Shown: one piece after another, positions 1 through 8,992 of the stretch
Position numbering within the stretch: the stretch's first letter is position 1
How the letters are laid out: the number at the start of each line of letters is the position of its first letter
Source of the DNA: Campylobacter sp. RM16187
GTDB lineage: Bacteria > Campylobacterota > Campylobacteria > Campylobacterales > Campylobacteraceae
Direction: 5' to 3'
DNA: 64,000 bases
Assembly: GCF_025319965.1 (NCBI RefSeq)
Contig: NZ_CP012549.1
Coordinates: forward strand, 682,001 to 746,000
Made by a program: the position numbers and the translations under genes
The notes under the pieces: generated by a model
What the model was told of the DNA's origin: nothing
Database searches by the model: none
What the model saw: the letters and a program-made list of their open reading frames with translations, nothing else

Positions 1-770
1 AAAACACATATTTGGCTAAATATAACGACATAAAAAGTGTTGAAAATATCTTTAAAAGCGGAGCTAAGATAGGAGCAGTTATAATCGAGCCAATAGCTGG
101 AAATATGGGACTGGTGCCTGCTTGCAATGAGTTTTTAAAAGGTCTTAGAAGGCTTTGCGATGAGTATAAAGCAGTTTTAATCTTTGATGAGGTAATGAGT
201 GGATTTAGAGCTAGCAAAAAGGGTTCTTTTGAATTTAATCACATCTTAGCCGATATGGTTACCTTTGGTAAGGTTATAGGTGGGGGCATGAGTGCCGCGG
301 CATTTGGCGGAAGAGCTAAGATAATGGACTGTTTAAGTCCTGATGGAAGCGTATATCAGGCTGGAACTCTAAGCGGAAATCCTGTGGCTATGGCTGCTGG
401 TATAGCCTCTGTTAGCAAGATATATAATGACTCTACCATATACAAAAAGCTTGAAAATTTAGCCAATATGCTTATGAGAGGATTTAAAAAAGCTGCCGAT
501 GATAACGGGTTTAAAATGCAAATTTGCGTTCGCGGCTCTATGTTTGGATTCTTTTTTAATAAATTTGAAGTAAAAAACTATGACGATGCGCTAAAGAGCG
601 ATACCGCTCTTTATGCTAAATTTCATAAAAAGATGCTTGAAAAAGGAGTTTATTTAGCTCCTAGTCAGTTTGAAACAGGCTTTATATGCACTGTAATGAG
701 CGAAGAAAATATAAAATTCGCCGTAAAAGCCGCAGAGGAATCTTTGCGCGAGATAAAAAACAATGGCTAA
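1..770 (+). CDS. hemL: Glutamate-1-semialdehyde 2,1-aminomutase, C-terminal part (5' end outside window)
   Basis: A PLP enzyme that turns glutamate-1-semialdehyde into 5-aminolevulinate, the entry step of haem synthesis by the C5 route. The frame is open from base 3, so about the last 256 codons of a roughly 430-residue protein are seen. The TTG at position 12 is an internal leucine, not a start. Visible marks of class-III aminotransferases are [10 protein letters not shown], with the PLP-ring aspartate, and FGKVIGGGM, with the Schiff-base lysine, followed by the [13 protein letters not shown] block. The end overlaps the next gene by 8 bases, so the downstream membrane-protein genes are probably co-transcribed. 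The identification is firm; only the N-terminus is missing. Confidence 0.95.
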   Translation, partial: NTYLAKYNDIKSVENIFKSGAKIGAVIIEPIAGNMGLVPACNEFLKGLRRLCDEYKAVLIFDEVMSGFRASKKGSFEFNHILADMVTFGKVIGGGMSAAAFGGRAKIMDCLSPDGSVYQAGTLSGNPVAMAAGIASVSKIYNDSTIYKKLENLANMLMRGFKKAADDNGFKMQICVRGSMFGFFFNKFEVKNYDDALKSDTALYAKFHKKMLEKGVYLAPSQFETGFICTVMSEENIKFAVKAAEESLREIKNNG

Positions 771-1050
771 ACTAAATTTTGGCGAGATCGTAAAAGGTGC
801 AGAGCAGCTAAGTCTTGGTATATCTATGGTGGTTGCAGTTGCCATAGGAACCGGACTTGGGTTTTGGATAATGAAGCAGACGGGTTGGACTTGGGCACTG
901 TTTGTTGGTATGGCTTTTGGTATCGCAGCAGCCATTTTAAATGTCAAAAAGGCTTATAACAGAGTTAAAAAGAGTATGGACGAGCTTAAAGATGAGACAA
1001 AATTTAAGCCTGTGCCATACGATGAGGATGATGAAGAGGAAGACAAATAG
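763..1050 (+). CDS. AtpZ/AtpI-like small membrane protein
   Basis: 95 residues with two predicted membrane helices (about residues 17-36 and 42-60), a glycine-rich first helix, and a very acidic tail ([10 protein letters not shown]). The double-helix hairpin with GTGLGFWI and a following W..LFVGMAFG segment resembles the AtpZ/AtpI family of F-ATPase-associated Mg/Ca channel-type proteins, but no ATP synthase genes are nearby. It starts with ATG inside the last codons of hemL, and its stop overlaps the next start by one base, which implies translational coupling. The assignment is by appearance only; 'conserved small inner-membrane protein' is the safe reading. Confidence 0.7.
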   Translation: MAKLNFGEIVKGAEQLSLGISMVVAVAIGTGLGFWIMKQTGWTWALFVGMAFGIAAAILNVKKAYNRVKKSMDELKDETKFKPVPYDEDDEEEDK

Positions 1051-1607
1051 TGTCTGTGGCTAGAAGGCTTTTAGCTATTTACGGTATTTTTGAAATTTTG
1101 CTTTTAGCAAGCTCTTTTTTTATGGGCAAAAGCTGGTTTTATAGTACTCAAGTAGCGTTTTTTGGTTCTCTTTTAATCTTGTTTGCGACATTTAAATCGT
1201 ATCAAAGACGTGTTCTTTCAAGAGTTGAGAACGAGAAATTTATCTTAGACGATGACTATTATGATGAAGATGATGGTAACGAATGGGGTGAAAATTTTAC
1301 CAAACACACAGACGATGGTAAAAAAATCATTAAAAAAGATAGCAAAATAGAGAACCTTGCTGAACAAGAGCTTGATCCTAAGGAAATTTTAAAAAGAGAA
1401 AAAGAAGCTATGAAAAAGATTCCTAAATTTGCAAATTTGCATACCGCTTTTGTGCCTTTTAGGCTTATTACTTATGCTGTTTTGGCTCTTGGATTTTTAG
1501 CTTTAAATAGACAGGGAAATTTAAATATCATAGCATTTTTAATAGCTCTTGGAATTATGCCCATAGGAGCTTTAGTTTATGGAGTAATGAGTCGTGCAGA
1601 CAAGTAG
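1050..1607 (+). CDS. Conserved integral membrane protein, function unknown
   Basis: 185 residues with two N-terminal membrane helices (about 7-24 and 31-46), a long charged cytoplasmic section rich in Asp/Glu and Lys (about 60-130), and two C-terminal helices (about 138-158 and 160-180). GTG at 1050 shares a base with the preceding TAG. I do not recognise a catalytic motif. By position it corresponds to an unnamed membrane protein that lies between hemL and an MFS gene in C. jejuni (recalled order). The last 14 bases overlap the MFS gene, so the two are probably made together. Confidence 0.75.
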   Translation: MSVARRLLAIYGIFEILLLASSFFMGKSWFYSTQVAFFGSLLILFATFKSYQRRVLSRVENEKFILDDDYYDEDDGNEWGENFTKHTDDGKKIIKKDSKIENLAEQELDPKEILKREKEAMKKIPKFANLHTAFVPFRLITYAVLALGFLALNRQGNLNIIAFLIALGIMPIGALVYGVMSRADK

Positions 1608-2811
1608 TAAAAGAACGATAAAGGCGATGATCCCGCTATTTTTCGGGATAGCGCTTCTTTTTGTAGGAAATGGACTTGTAGTAAGCTCGGCTGGAATTGA
1701 GCTTAAAAAAATGGGCGCTGGTGAGCTTGAAACCGGACTTGTAATATCAGTGTTTTTTGTAGGCGCCATGCTTAGCACTATAATATCACACAAAATCGTA
1801 TCAAAAGTAGGGCATATTAGAAGTTTTGCCATATTTTCATCGATATTTGGCGTCTGTGCTATGTTTCATGATTTAAGCCAGAATTTATATCTATGGGCGC
1901 TTCTTAGAGGCGGTCTTGGATTTTGTTATTACTCTATTTTGATGATAGCTGAAAGCTGGCTGAATACTAGAGCTAAGGATCAGATAAGATCGCGTGTTTT
2001 AGCCTTTTACGAAGTTGTTTTTTACTCTTGTTTTGGACTTGGAATTTTGATATTAGGATTTAATCTAACTAGCTCTCAGATATTTTTAATCAGCGCGGCT
2101 TTTATTCTTTTATCAAGTATTCCTCTAAATTTAAACCGTATTAAAGAGCCGCCAATACCAGAAAAAAGAAGCGTTAGCATACCAAGTATATTTAACTTAG
2201 TGCCGCTAGCTCTTATTACAAGCATAGTTGCCGGAGTTTTGGTAAACGGCTTTTTTTCTATGGCTAGCATATATATACTACTTCAAGGATATGATGCCAA
2301 AGAGGTTTCATTTTTTATGACTATTGCGATGGTTGGAGGGTTTATAGCTCACTGCGTTATAGGTTCACTTTCCGATAGATTCGGAAGAAGACCGGTGATA
2401 ATCGGCTGTTCTTTTGTCTCTTTGATTGCGGCGTTTATTTTTATCTTGTTTGATTTGGATATAAATTTGCAATACATATTGTCGTTTTTTTTAGGGTCAG
2501 GAGTTTTTTGCCTATACGCTTTGGCTCTTGCAAGAGCAAATGATATGCTTGAGTATAAGTCAAAATCCATAGAGATGGGTCGGGCTATACTCTTTAGTTA
2601 CTCACTAGGCTCGCTGTTTTCACCCATAATAATGGGCGCTACTATGTATTTTTTTGGTCCTCAGGGATTTATGTGGGTCTATGTGGTGCTTTTGATATCT
2701 CTTATTATTTTTGCACTTACTCAAAAAACTATTCCGATTGAGAGCAGAAAGATCTTTGAACATAGTCCCGGAACTATGGCTAATGTTACTGTAAATATAA
2801 AACAAAAGTGA
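1594..2811 (+). CDS. Major facilitator superfamily transporter
   Basis: 405 residues with about twelve hydrophobic segments. The loop after helix 2 carries SHKIVSKVGHIRSF and the loop in the second half carries GSLSDRFGRRPVI, the classic MFS motif-A pattern. The arrangement resembles the YcaD-like branch of sugar/drug MFS proteins, though the substrate cannot be read. The GTG at 1594 gives a short N-terminus of about 10 residues before helix 1 and overlaps the upstream gene by 14 bases; no better start is visible. It is the fourth gene in the hemL run. Confidence 0.85.
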   Translation: MQTSSKRTIKAMIPLFFGIALLFVGNGLVVSSAGIELKKMGAGELETGLVISVFFVGAMLSTIISHKIVSKVGHIRSFAIFSSIFGVCAMFHDLSQNLYLWALLRGGLGFCYYSILMIAESWLNTRAKDQIRSRVLAFYEVVFYSCFGLGILILGFNLTSSQIFLISAAFILLSSIPLNLNRIKEPPIPEKRSVSIPSIFNLVPLALITSIVAGVLVNGFFSMASIYILLQGYDAKEVSFFMTIAMVGGFIAHCVIGSLSDRFGRRPVIIGCSFVSLIAAFIFILFDLDINLQYILSFFLGSGVFCLYALALARANDMLEYKSKSIEMGRAILFSYSLGSLFSPIIMGATMYFFGPQGFMWVYVVLLISLIIFALTQKTIPIESRKIFEHSPGTMANVTVNIKQK

Positions 2812-2830
2812 AAAATAGTGATTTGGTAGT

Positions 2831-4495
2831 ATGGAAATTTTAAGAAATTTAACCTCGGCCAAGATAGGACTAGACCCAAATCAATTAAAAGGCTCCGAGA
2901 CCAAAGATAGTAAGGCTCTATTTAAAAATCATCCTCAAAATTTACCGACTCAAATAGATTCGGAAGTTTCTGCTAATGATATAGGCGATATCAATAAGCT
3001 TGTAAATAGGCTTTTAGACGAGCTGAAGACAAGCTCTAGCGGCGCAAAGATGGCTGAAATCGCAAATCAAGCTAAAGATTTGCAGGTTGCGCCAAATTTA
3101 GTAAAAGATCTGAAATCTTTAATAAAATTAGCAGATCAAAATTCTGAGTTAAAGCCCTTTATTGATAAATTAAAGACCTTTTTAAAGCCTATTTCAGAGC
3201 TTAAGGCGAGCGCCTTAAACGAGCAGATAAAAAATTCCGGCATAATGCTTGAGGCTAATCTAAAAGACGTTATAGTAAATAAAAATATCCTTCCAGTTTC
3301 AATAAATAAACTTTTTGACGATATTAAAAACTTATATAATTCCAAGCTTTTAAATCAAATTTTAACTCTAGCCAAAGATGATAGTTTAAACACTAACGAG
3401 AGCTTTGAAAAACTAAGTGAAATTTTAAAAAACGCAAAAATTCAAAACAAAGAAATTTTAAATAACTCCTCTATAAAGTCGCTTTTGGAAAATAGTGCAA
3501 AGCTTGAAAATATAGTTAAATTTCTAGATAAGCAGGCTAATGCAATGAGCGAAAAAGGGCTTATTTTAAGTGAAAAAGCAGTAAAAAATGAGATTAATAA
3601 AATAAATGAACTGATAGCAAATTTAAAGACTAAAATTCCAGAAATTTCAACAGAAAAACTAAGTCAAAATAGAGCCTATAGCTCAAATTTAAAAGAGCTT
3701 TCAAACCTTATAAACGAGGTTGAAAAAGCTATAGAAAATACGGTAAATCAACCAAATGTGATAAATTCATTTGTCGAGCAAATTTTAAATAAAGGATTTA
3801 GTGTAGAAAATTTTAGTTTGCAAGATAGATTAAAAGCGGTCGCAAATAAGCTAAATCAGGCGCTAAATTTAGCTGATAAAATAGGATTTGAAGCAAAGAC
3901 AAATATGGATGAGATAAATAGACTTTCAAAGCAGCAAAATTTGGCTCAAAAAGATATTAAAAACATTCAGCCAAAGATCACAGAAGAGAGCATAAAAGCA
4001 CTTCAAAACGATGTTAAAAGCGTGCTTTTAAATATACAGACAAAGAGCGTTTCCGACCCAAATTCTCAAATAAATCAGCTGAGCTCAAAACTGATAGCTC
4101 AAATAGAGATGCATCAGCTCGTATCAAGTATGGCAGGGGGCATTGAGACCTATCTTCCTTATGTTTGGGATGATGTTGACGGAGCTAAAATCGCCTTTAA
4201 ACGCGGTAAAAAGCAAAAGCACTATGCGCAGATAGATTTAAATTTCCAGAAGCTAGGCAGTATTAATATAGTTTTAGGACTAAGTGAAAATAGATATATA
4301 GATATATCCATAGCAACTCAAAAAGAGGAGTTTAAGCAGCTGATTTTAAGCGGCGCCAAAGAGCTAAAAAGGGTCATAAACGATCAAGGTCTAATACTTT
4401 CGAATTTTAGTTTAAAAACAATGCCAAAGCTCTCTTTAAATACGCTTTATAATGATTTTGATAGACTTAATATGGGATTTGACAGGATAATATGA
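2831..4495 (+). CDS. FliK-like flagellar hook-length control protein (C-terminal domain type)
   Basis: 554 residues. The first 430 or so are Lys/Asn/Glu-rich, low in complexity, helical and without membrane segments. The last 115 form a compact domain (ETYLPYVWDD ... QIDLNFQKLGSINIVLGL ... DISIATQKEEFKQLI ... ELKRVINDQGLILSNFSL). That layout, a variable secreted-ruler-like N-part and a conserved beta-rich C-domain, is the pattern of FliK/Flg_hook proteins, where the C-domain contacts FlhB and switches export from rod/hook to filament subunits. The next gene encodes a free FlhB C-terminal-like protein, which supports a flagellar export role. Epsilonproteobacteria may have another FliK elsewhere, so this could be a paralogue rather than the main ruler. 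Confidence 0.65.
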   Translation: MEILRNLTSAKIGLDPNQLKGSETKDSKALFKNHPQNLPTQIDSEVSANDIGDINKLVNRLLDELKTSSSGAKMAEIANQAKDLQVAPNLVKDLKSLIKLADQNSELKPFIDKLKTFLKPISELKASALNEQIKNSGIMLEANLKDVIVNKNILPVSINKLFDDIKNLYNSKLLNQILTLAKDDSLNTNESFEKLSEILKNAKIQNKEILNNSSIKSLLENSAKLENIVKFLDKQANAMSEKGLILSEKAVKNEINKINELIANLKTKIPEISTEKLSQNRAYSSNLKELSNLINEVEKAIENTVNQPNVINSFVEQILNKGFSVENFSLQDRLKAVANKLNQALNLADKIGFEAKTNMDEINRLSKQQNLAQKDIKNIQPKITEESIKALQNDVKSVLLNIQTKSVSDPNSQINQLSSKLIAQIEMHQLVSSMAGGIETYLPYVWDDVDGAKIAFKRGKKQKHYAQIDLNFQKLGSINIVLGLSENRYIDISIATQKEEFKQLILSGAKELKRVINDQGLILSNFSLKTMPKLSLNTLYNDFDRLNMGFDRII

Positions 4496-4517
4496 GTTGT
4501 GATTTAGGGGTTAATAA

Positions 4518-4784
4518 TTGGCAAAGGTAAAGACCAAAAAAGCAGTAGCTTTAGGATATAATCGTTCAAAAGATAATGCACCAAAGGTTTTAGCCAGCGG
4601 ATCCGGCGAAGTGGCCAAAAATATAATAAATTTAGCAAGATCTAACGATATCCCTATAAAAGAGGATGCGGATTTGGTAGAATTATTAAGCAAGGTGGAT
4701 ATAAATCACGAGATTCCGCCTAATCTTTATAAGGCAGTTGCCGAGGTTTTTGGATTTCTTTATAGAATGACAAATAAAAAATAG
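4518..4784 (+). CDS. flhX: FlhX: free-standing FlhB C-terminal cytoplasmic domain protein
   Basis: 88 residues aligning by eye with the piece of FlhB/YscU that follows the autocleavage site: ALGYNRSKDNAPKVLASG, then a helix, then DIPIKEDADLVELL and IPPNLYKAVAEVFGFLYRM. The NPTH cleavage loop and the membrane helices are absent, so it mimics the cleaved FlhB-CC fragment. In Helicobacter and Campylobacter such FlhX proteins can partly replace the FlhB C-terminal domain in flagellar export (established for the family). It starts with TTG at 4518, 22 bases after the FliK-like gene with which it presumably functions. Confidence 0.85.
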   Translation: MAKVKTKKAVALGYNRSKDNAPKVLASGSGEVAKNIINLARSNDIPIKEDADLVELLSKVDINHEIPPNLYKAVAEVFGFLYRMTNKK

Positions 4785-4796
4785 ATTGGATAAAAT

Positions 4797-5363
4797 TTGA
4801 AGAGAAAATTAGTATTAGCAGGAGCTTCTACCGGAGGTCCGGGACATTTAAAGAAGCTTTTTAGAAATTTAAAAATACATAATACGAGTGTTGTTATAGC
4901 CCAGCATATGAGCTTAATGTTTATACCGAGTTTTGTAGATCAATTTGGCAAAGAGTGTTGTGCGGATGTGGTAAGACTGGAAGACAAAACAGAGCTTAAG
5001 GATGCTATATATATATGCGAAAAGAACTCCGAAATAACTACATGCAGGCCACTTAGCGCAAAAGTATGTGATCTTATTAAAGAGACTACATATAATCCCA
5101 ATGTAGATATTTTGTTTAGCTCCGCTGTTGAAGCTTGTAAATTTTGTGATGTTATGGCAATACTTCTTACCGGCATCGGAGATGATGGGGCAAGAGGTCT
5201 AAATGAGCTTTATAAGGCCGGAGCAAACTGTATAGCGGAAAGTAAAGAGAGTGCTATAGTATATGGTATGCCAAAGCGTGCAAAAGAGATAAATCCAAAT
5301 CTTAAATCCATGTCTATTTATCAAATAAGAGCTGAGCTTGAAAGGTTTATAAATGTTTTTTGA
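4797..5363 (+). CDS. cheB: Chemotaxis protein-glutamate methylesterase CheB, catalytic domain only
   Basis: Removes methyl groups from chemoreceptor glutamates during adaptation. 188 residues made only of the esterase domain. The catalytic triad is visible as Ser11 in GASTGGPG, His37 in IAQHMS and Asp130 in TGIGDDGA. The usual N-terminal receiver domain is absent, so phosphorylation by CheA cannot control it directly; this is the known state of CheB in Campylobacter jejuni. It starts with TTG at 4797, 12 bases after flhX, and overlaps cheR by 11 bases. Confidence 0.92.
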   Translation: MKRKLVLAGASTGGPGHLKKLFRNLKIHNTSVVIAQHMSLMFIPSFVDQFGKECCADVVRLEDKTELKDAIYICEKNSEITTCRPLSAKVCDLIKETTYNPNVDILFSSAVEACKFCDVMAILLTGIGDDGARGLNELYKAGANCIAESKESAIVYGMPKRAKEINPNLKSMSIYQIRAELERFINVF

Positions 5364-6195
5364 TAAATTTAAGAAAGATAGTGTTACATCAGGTGTAAAA
5401 GATACAAAAATACCTCCTTTGCCTAGCGATAGTTCGGGGCTTGATATGCTGATAGATAATATTAAGAGTATTTGCGGGGTAGATCTTGAATCAAAAAAAG
5501 ATATCGTAAGGCATCGTTTGGCAAATTTTTGTCAAGCCAATAATATTGCCACATTTGAAAATTTAAGCCTAAAGATTAGTGTCGATAGAGCCCTTAGACA
5601 AGATATACTAAACCTCATCACAATAAACGAGACATATTTTTTTAGAGAGCTTGCTCAGCTTCAAGCAGCAATATATCATGCTAAAAATTTGGGAAGAGTG
5701 CGCATACTTTGCGCCCCTTGCTCTAGCGGAGAAGAGGTTTATTCTCTAGGAATTTTGGCTCATTCAAATATGCTTAACACATCTCAAATTTCAATTACCG
5801 GCATAGATATAAACTCTGAAGCCATTGACAAATGTTTTGAAGGTTTATATTCCGAGCGCTCTTTACACCGCCTAAATGATACTCAAAAGAAGATCTATTT
5901 TGATAAGGTAGATGATAAATTCAGGATAAAAAAAGAGCTTTTGCCAAGGTGCGATTTTAGTGTAGTAAATATCTTTGATGACTCTATATTTAGGCTTGGC
6001 AAATTCGATATTGTCTTCTCTAGAAATATGATTATATATTTTAATGAGGAGTATAAGCTAAAGACGGTAGAGAGATTTCATAAAATTTTAAACGATAATG
6101 GAAGGTTATATATGGGGCATGCAGATTTAGTTCCTTATACTCATATTTATAAAAAGCTAACATTGCCAAACGTGACCTATTACACAAAGGTTTAG
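5353..6195 (+). CDS. cheR: Chemotaxis protein methyltransferase CheR
   Basis: 280 residues. SAM-dependent enzyme that methylates receptor glutamates, the counterpart of CheB. An N-terminal helical region (about 35-95) ends in the NETYFFRE motif. The Rossmann SAM-binding part has CAPCSSGEEVYSL (the family's usual A.CSTGEEPYS), followed by GIDIN and FDIVFSRNMIIYF (family: CRNVLIYF). The start overlaps cheB. The stop codon overlaps that of the convergent MFS gene, leaving no space for a separate terminator. Confidence 0.93.
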   Translation: MFFDKFKKDSVTSGVKDTKIPPLPSDSSGLDMLIDNIKSICGVDLESKKDIVRHRLANFCQANNIATFENLSLKISVDRALRQDILNLITINETYFFRELAQLQAAIYHAKNLGRVRILCAPCSSGEEVYSLGILAHSNMLNTSQISITGIDINSEAIDKCFEGLYSERSLHRLNDTQKKIYFDKVDDKFRIKKELLPRCDFSVVNIFDDSIFRLGKFDIVFSRNMIIYFNEEYKLKTVERFHKILNDNGRLYMGHADLVPYTHIYKKLTLPNVTYYTKV

Positions 6196-7394
6196 TCTAG
6201 AGTATCCTTATATTTTTTATAAACCACACTCCAATATATTGCCCCTAGAAAAAATATACATCCCATTAGTATCGTAATACCCCAAAGCGTAACGCCAAGC
6301 TTAAATAACATTCCTATACTAGCCGATGTTATAGCGCCTATTCCAAGATAGACCATGTCGTTATAGGCTATTATGCGACCGTGATACCTCTCATCGCATT
6401 TGCGCTGAAGCAGGGTGTAGGTATAGCTCCAAAGCGTCGAGGTAAAAAATCCTGCTGCCATAGTACCTAAAAATCCAAGATAGAAGTTAAATTGTAAAAT
6501 CCCCCATAGGCAGACCCCCACCCCGTGACCTATATAGATATAGACTAAATTTTGATTATTTATAATTTTACTCATAAGGATAGGACCGCTAATAAGGGCT
6601 ATCGCTCTACAGGCATTTATAAAACCTATTACAAGAGAGGCCGACAAAATTTCTTTATACTGATAATCGGCTAAAAGTGCTACAAGAGCGTCGTAAGATG
6701 TTACCCCTACTATTCCGTGAAGCAAAATCAGGTGTATTATGATGGGGTTTTGTTTCATGTATGAAAGTCCGCTTTTTAGCATCTGCATAGTAGAGGCTGA
6801 AGTTTTTGTAAACTCTGCTTTGATATTGATTTTTAATAGGATAAGAAGAGCCGCTATATATAAGATACAGTCAAGTAAAAATGCGCTTTTAATGCCAAAA
6901 AAATGTATATAAATACCCGCCAGCCCCATTCCGGCCGTATATGAAAATGCCCATATTAAAGAGTGAATTTCGTTGGCAAGCTTTAAGTCGTCTTTGTTTA
7001 AAATTTTAGGGAAAAGGCTCATTTCTACTTGAAAATATGTTCCTCCTGCGCCTGCTCTTATGAAAATGATTGCGAAAAGTAGCCAAATCATATCCAAGGA
7101 ATCTATAAAAATGAGCATAAACACCGTCACAGCCTCTACTATAGTAAGCACTACAAGCATCGGTTTTGGACTAAATTTATCGACTAAAATCCCGCTAAAG
7201 GGTGCCAAAATAACTCCCGGTAAAAAGGCCAAAGCGGCAGCCGTAGTTATAGCCCATACAGGGGCTTTAAGCTCTATTAACAGTGTAAAAACTCCGGTGT
7301 GCGAAAACCAAATTCCAAAGTAACATATCAGTTGAATAAGTGAAAGGCGAGTAAGGATTTGATCCTTTTTTAGTAAAGTGATAAATCTATTCAT
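6192..7394 (-). CDS. MFS exporter (MFS_3/EntS-type)
   Basis: 400 residues with about twelve membrane segments. Loop 2-3 has SGILVDKFSPKPM, a variant of MFS motif A, and the central region is followed by a second six-helix bundle. The N-terminal FGIWFSHTGVFTLLIELKAP and overall spacing resemble the MFS_3 family, which includes the enterobactin exporter EntS and macrolide pumps. The substrate cannot be told from sequence and no siderophore genes are nearby. Its last codon overlaps the end of cheR on the other strand. The 112 bases upstream separate it from the lipoprotein gene on the same strand. Confidence 0.82.
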   Translation of the reverse strand: MNRFITLLKKDQILTRLSLIQLICYFGIWFSHTGVFTLLIELKAPVWAITTAAALAFLPGVILAPFSGILVDKFSPKPMLVVLTIVEAVTVFMLIFIDSLDMIWLLFAIIFIRAGAGGTYFQVEMSLFPKILNKDDLKLANEIHSLIWAFSYTAGMGLAGIYIHFFGIKSAFLLDCILYIAALLILLKINIKAEFTKTSASTMQMLKSGLSYMKQNPIIIHLILLHGIVGVTSYDALVALLADYQYKEILSASLVIGFINACRAIALISGPILMSKIINNQNLVYIYIGHGVGVCLWGILQFNFYLGFLGTMAAGFFTSTLWSYTYTLLQRKCDERYHGRIIAYNDMVYLGIGAITSASIGMLFKLGVTLWGITILMGCIFFLGAIYWSVVYKKYKDTLD

Positions 7395-7506
7395 TTATGA
7401 TTTTTTACTTGCTCCAATTCATATCTAAAAACGTAAATTTATCAAATTTCTCATAATTTTTCCTAAAAAAGAGGCAAGTTAAACTAGAAAATTTATTTAT
7501 TTGGTT

Positions 7507-7947
7507 TTAATTTATAGTTTCCAAAGGCCTGTATATTACCTTTTGCCAAATCGGCTCTTTGACAAAAATATCTTTTGACTCGATTCTGATTAAATTGACT
7601 CCGTCAAATCTATATTTACTTTTCTCTCTATATTGATTTATAAGGGTTACGGTGTCTCCGTCTATCGAGTAAAGACCAACTTCAAGGATTTTTTGGACAT
7701 TTTTTTTGTTAAGTATGGTCTCGATTTCAAAGCTTTTATTTTTATTTAATGTAAGTGTGCTTGTAGCGGTTTCGCACTCTTTGCATATTAGGTTTGCCAA
7801 AAATGTGCTAGGTATTTTTATGTTTTGAATTTTACAGGTAGTTGCACTTGCTGTGTTTTCGCACTCTACTTTAGGTTTATTTAAATTTTGTGAAGCACAG
7901 CCCGAAAAAATCACTATACTAACTATAAAAAATACTATCTTTTTCAT
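7507..7947 (-). CDS. NlpE-like lipoprotein with CxxC motif
   Basis: 146 residues. The N-terminus is a lipoprotein signal (FFIVSIVIFSGCAS, lipobox cysteine about residue 17). The mature part has ICKECETATSTLTLNKNKSFEIETIL followed in spaced form by YSIDGDTVTL and YRFDGVNLIRIE. This matches the N-terminal domain of NlpE, where CADC precedes the same beta strands (T.L.L..D....E). In E. coli NlpE senses envelope and redox stress and copper; whether this shorter protein signals to anything is unknown, since no Cpx system is visible here. Probably outer-membrane or periplasmic. Confidence 0.7.
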   Translation of the reverse strand: MKKIVFFIVSIVIFSGCASQNLNKPKVECENTASATTCKIQNIKIPSTFLANLICKECETATSTLTLNKNKSFEIETILNKKNVQKILEVGLYSIDGDTVTLINQYREKSKYRFDGVNLIRIESKDIFVKEPIWQKVIYRPLETIN

Positions 7948-8026
7948 CGGCTATCCTTTAAATTTTTTGTGATTATAGCCAATTTAAATTATAGTTAGAT
8001 AAGTTTAAATCTTTTAAATCCATATG

Positions 8027-8035
8027 TGTTATAAT
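8027..8035 (+). promoter_or_regulatory. Extended -10 promoter for the SPFH gene
   Basis: TGTTATAAT fits TGnTATAAT exactly and lies 26 bases before the ATG at 8062, with AAGGAT at 8051-8056 as ribosome-binding site. No convincing -35 is present, as is usual for Campylobacter sigma-70 promoters. Confidence 0.6.
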
Positions 8036-8061
8036 TGTTTAAAATATATAAAGGATAAAAA

Positions 8062-8976
8062 ATGTATAGTGAAGCATTTATCGTTTTTGTAGTTATTGTA
8101 GCCATTTTGGTTTTTTTATTTTTAAAAGCCGGTATCAAAATCGTATCTCAATCGGATATTATGATAATTGAACGCTTGGGCAAATTTCATAAGGTTCTAG
8201 ATGGTGGATTTCATCTTATAATTCCTTTTATAGATAGAATTAGAGCCGAAATAACAGTTAGGGAGCAACTTGTGGATATTTTAAAACAGCAGGTTATTAC
8301 AAAAGATAACGTAAATATCTCTGTTGACGGTATAGTGTTTCTAAAAGTAACCGATGGAAGAATGGCTCTTTATAACGTGGATAGCTATAAAAAAGCTATC
8401 GCAAATTTGGCCATGACAACCCTAAGAGGCGAGATAGGCGCTATGAATCTTGATGATACTCTAAGCTCTAGAGATAGACTAAACGCTGCGCTTCAAACAG
8501 CTCTTGGTGATGCGGCTAGCAACTGGGGAGTAAAGATCATGCGCGTTGAGATCTCCGAAATTTCAGTTCCTGCTGGTATTGAAGCGGCTATGAATATGCA
8601 GATGAAAGCCGAGCGCGAAAAGCGCGCCATCGAGCTTAAGGCCCAAGCTGAAAAAGAGGCTTTGATACGAAATGCAGAGGCTTTAAAACAAGAAAAAGTG
8701 CTTCAAGCTGAAGCTATCGAAAGAATGGCAGATGCTAAAAAATACGAGCAAATAGCCATCGCTCAAGGTCAAAAAGACGCGATGGATATGATAAATGAGA
8801 GTATGGAAAAAAATGCCAATGCGGCAGAGTTTTTGCTAGCCAGAGACCGAGTAGGTGCTTTTAGTGAGCTTGCAAAAAATAGTAGCAAGGATAAAATTTT
8901 AGTGCCTTATGAGGCAACTGAACTAATCGGAGCTATTAGTGTTTTAAAGAACTTTATAAGCACTAAGAAAAGTTGA
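8062..8976 (+). CDS. SPFH/Band-7 membrane protein (QmcA/stomatin-like)
   Basis: 304 residues: one N-terminal membrane helix (about 5-23), then the SPFH domain starting at VSQSDIMIIERLGKFHKVLDGG in spaced form, with RLGKF..VL..G and TKDNVNISVDG typical of stomatin/paraslipin proteins. After that comes a long charged helix rich in Ala/Glu/Lys (about 180-260), expected to form coiled coil. These proteins form ring-like oligomers that organise membrane microdomains and control proteases such as FtsH. The next gene, 17 bases on, is NfeD-like, the usual partner of this family. Confidence 0.9.
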   Translation: MYSEAFIVFVVIVAILVFLFLKAGIKIVSQSDIMIIERLGKFHKVLDGGFHLIIPFIDRIRAEITVREQLVDILKQQVITKDNVNISVDGIVFLKVTDGRMALYNVDSYKKAIANLAMTTLRGEIGAMNLDDTLSSRDRLNAALQTALGDAASNWGVKIMRVEISEISVPAGIEAAMNMQMKAEREKRAIELKAQAEKEALIRNAEALKQEKVLQAEAIERMADAKKYEQIAIAQGQKDAMDMINESMEKNANAAEFLLARDRVGAFSELAKNSSKDKILVPYEATELIGAISVLKNFISTKKS

Positions 8977-8992
8977 AATTTAGGAAAATAAA

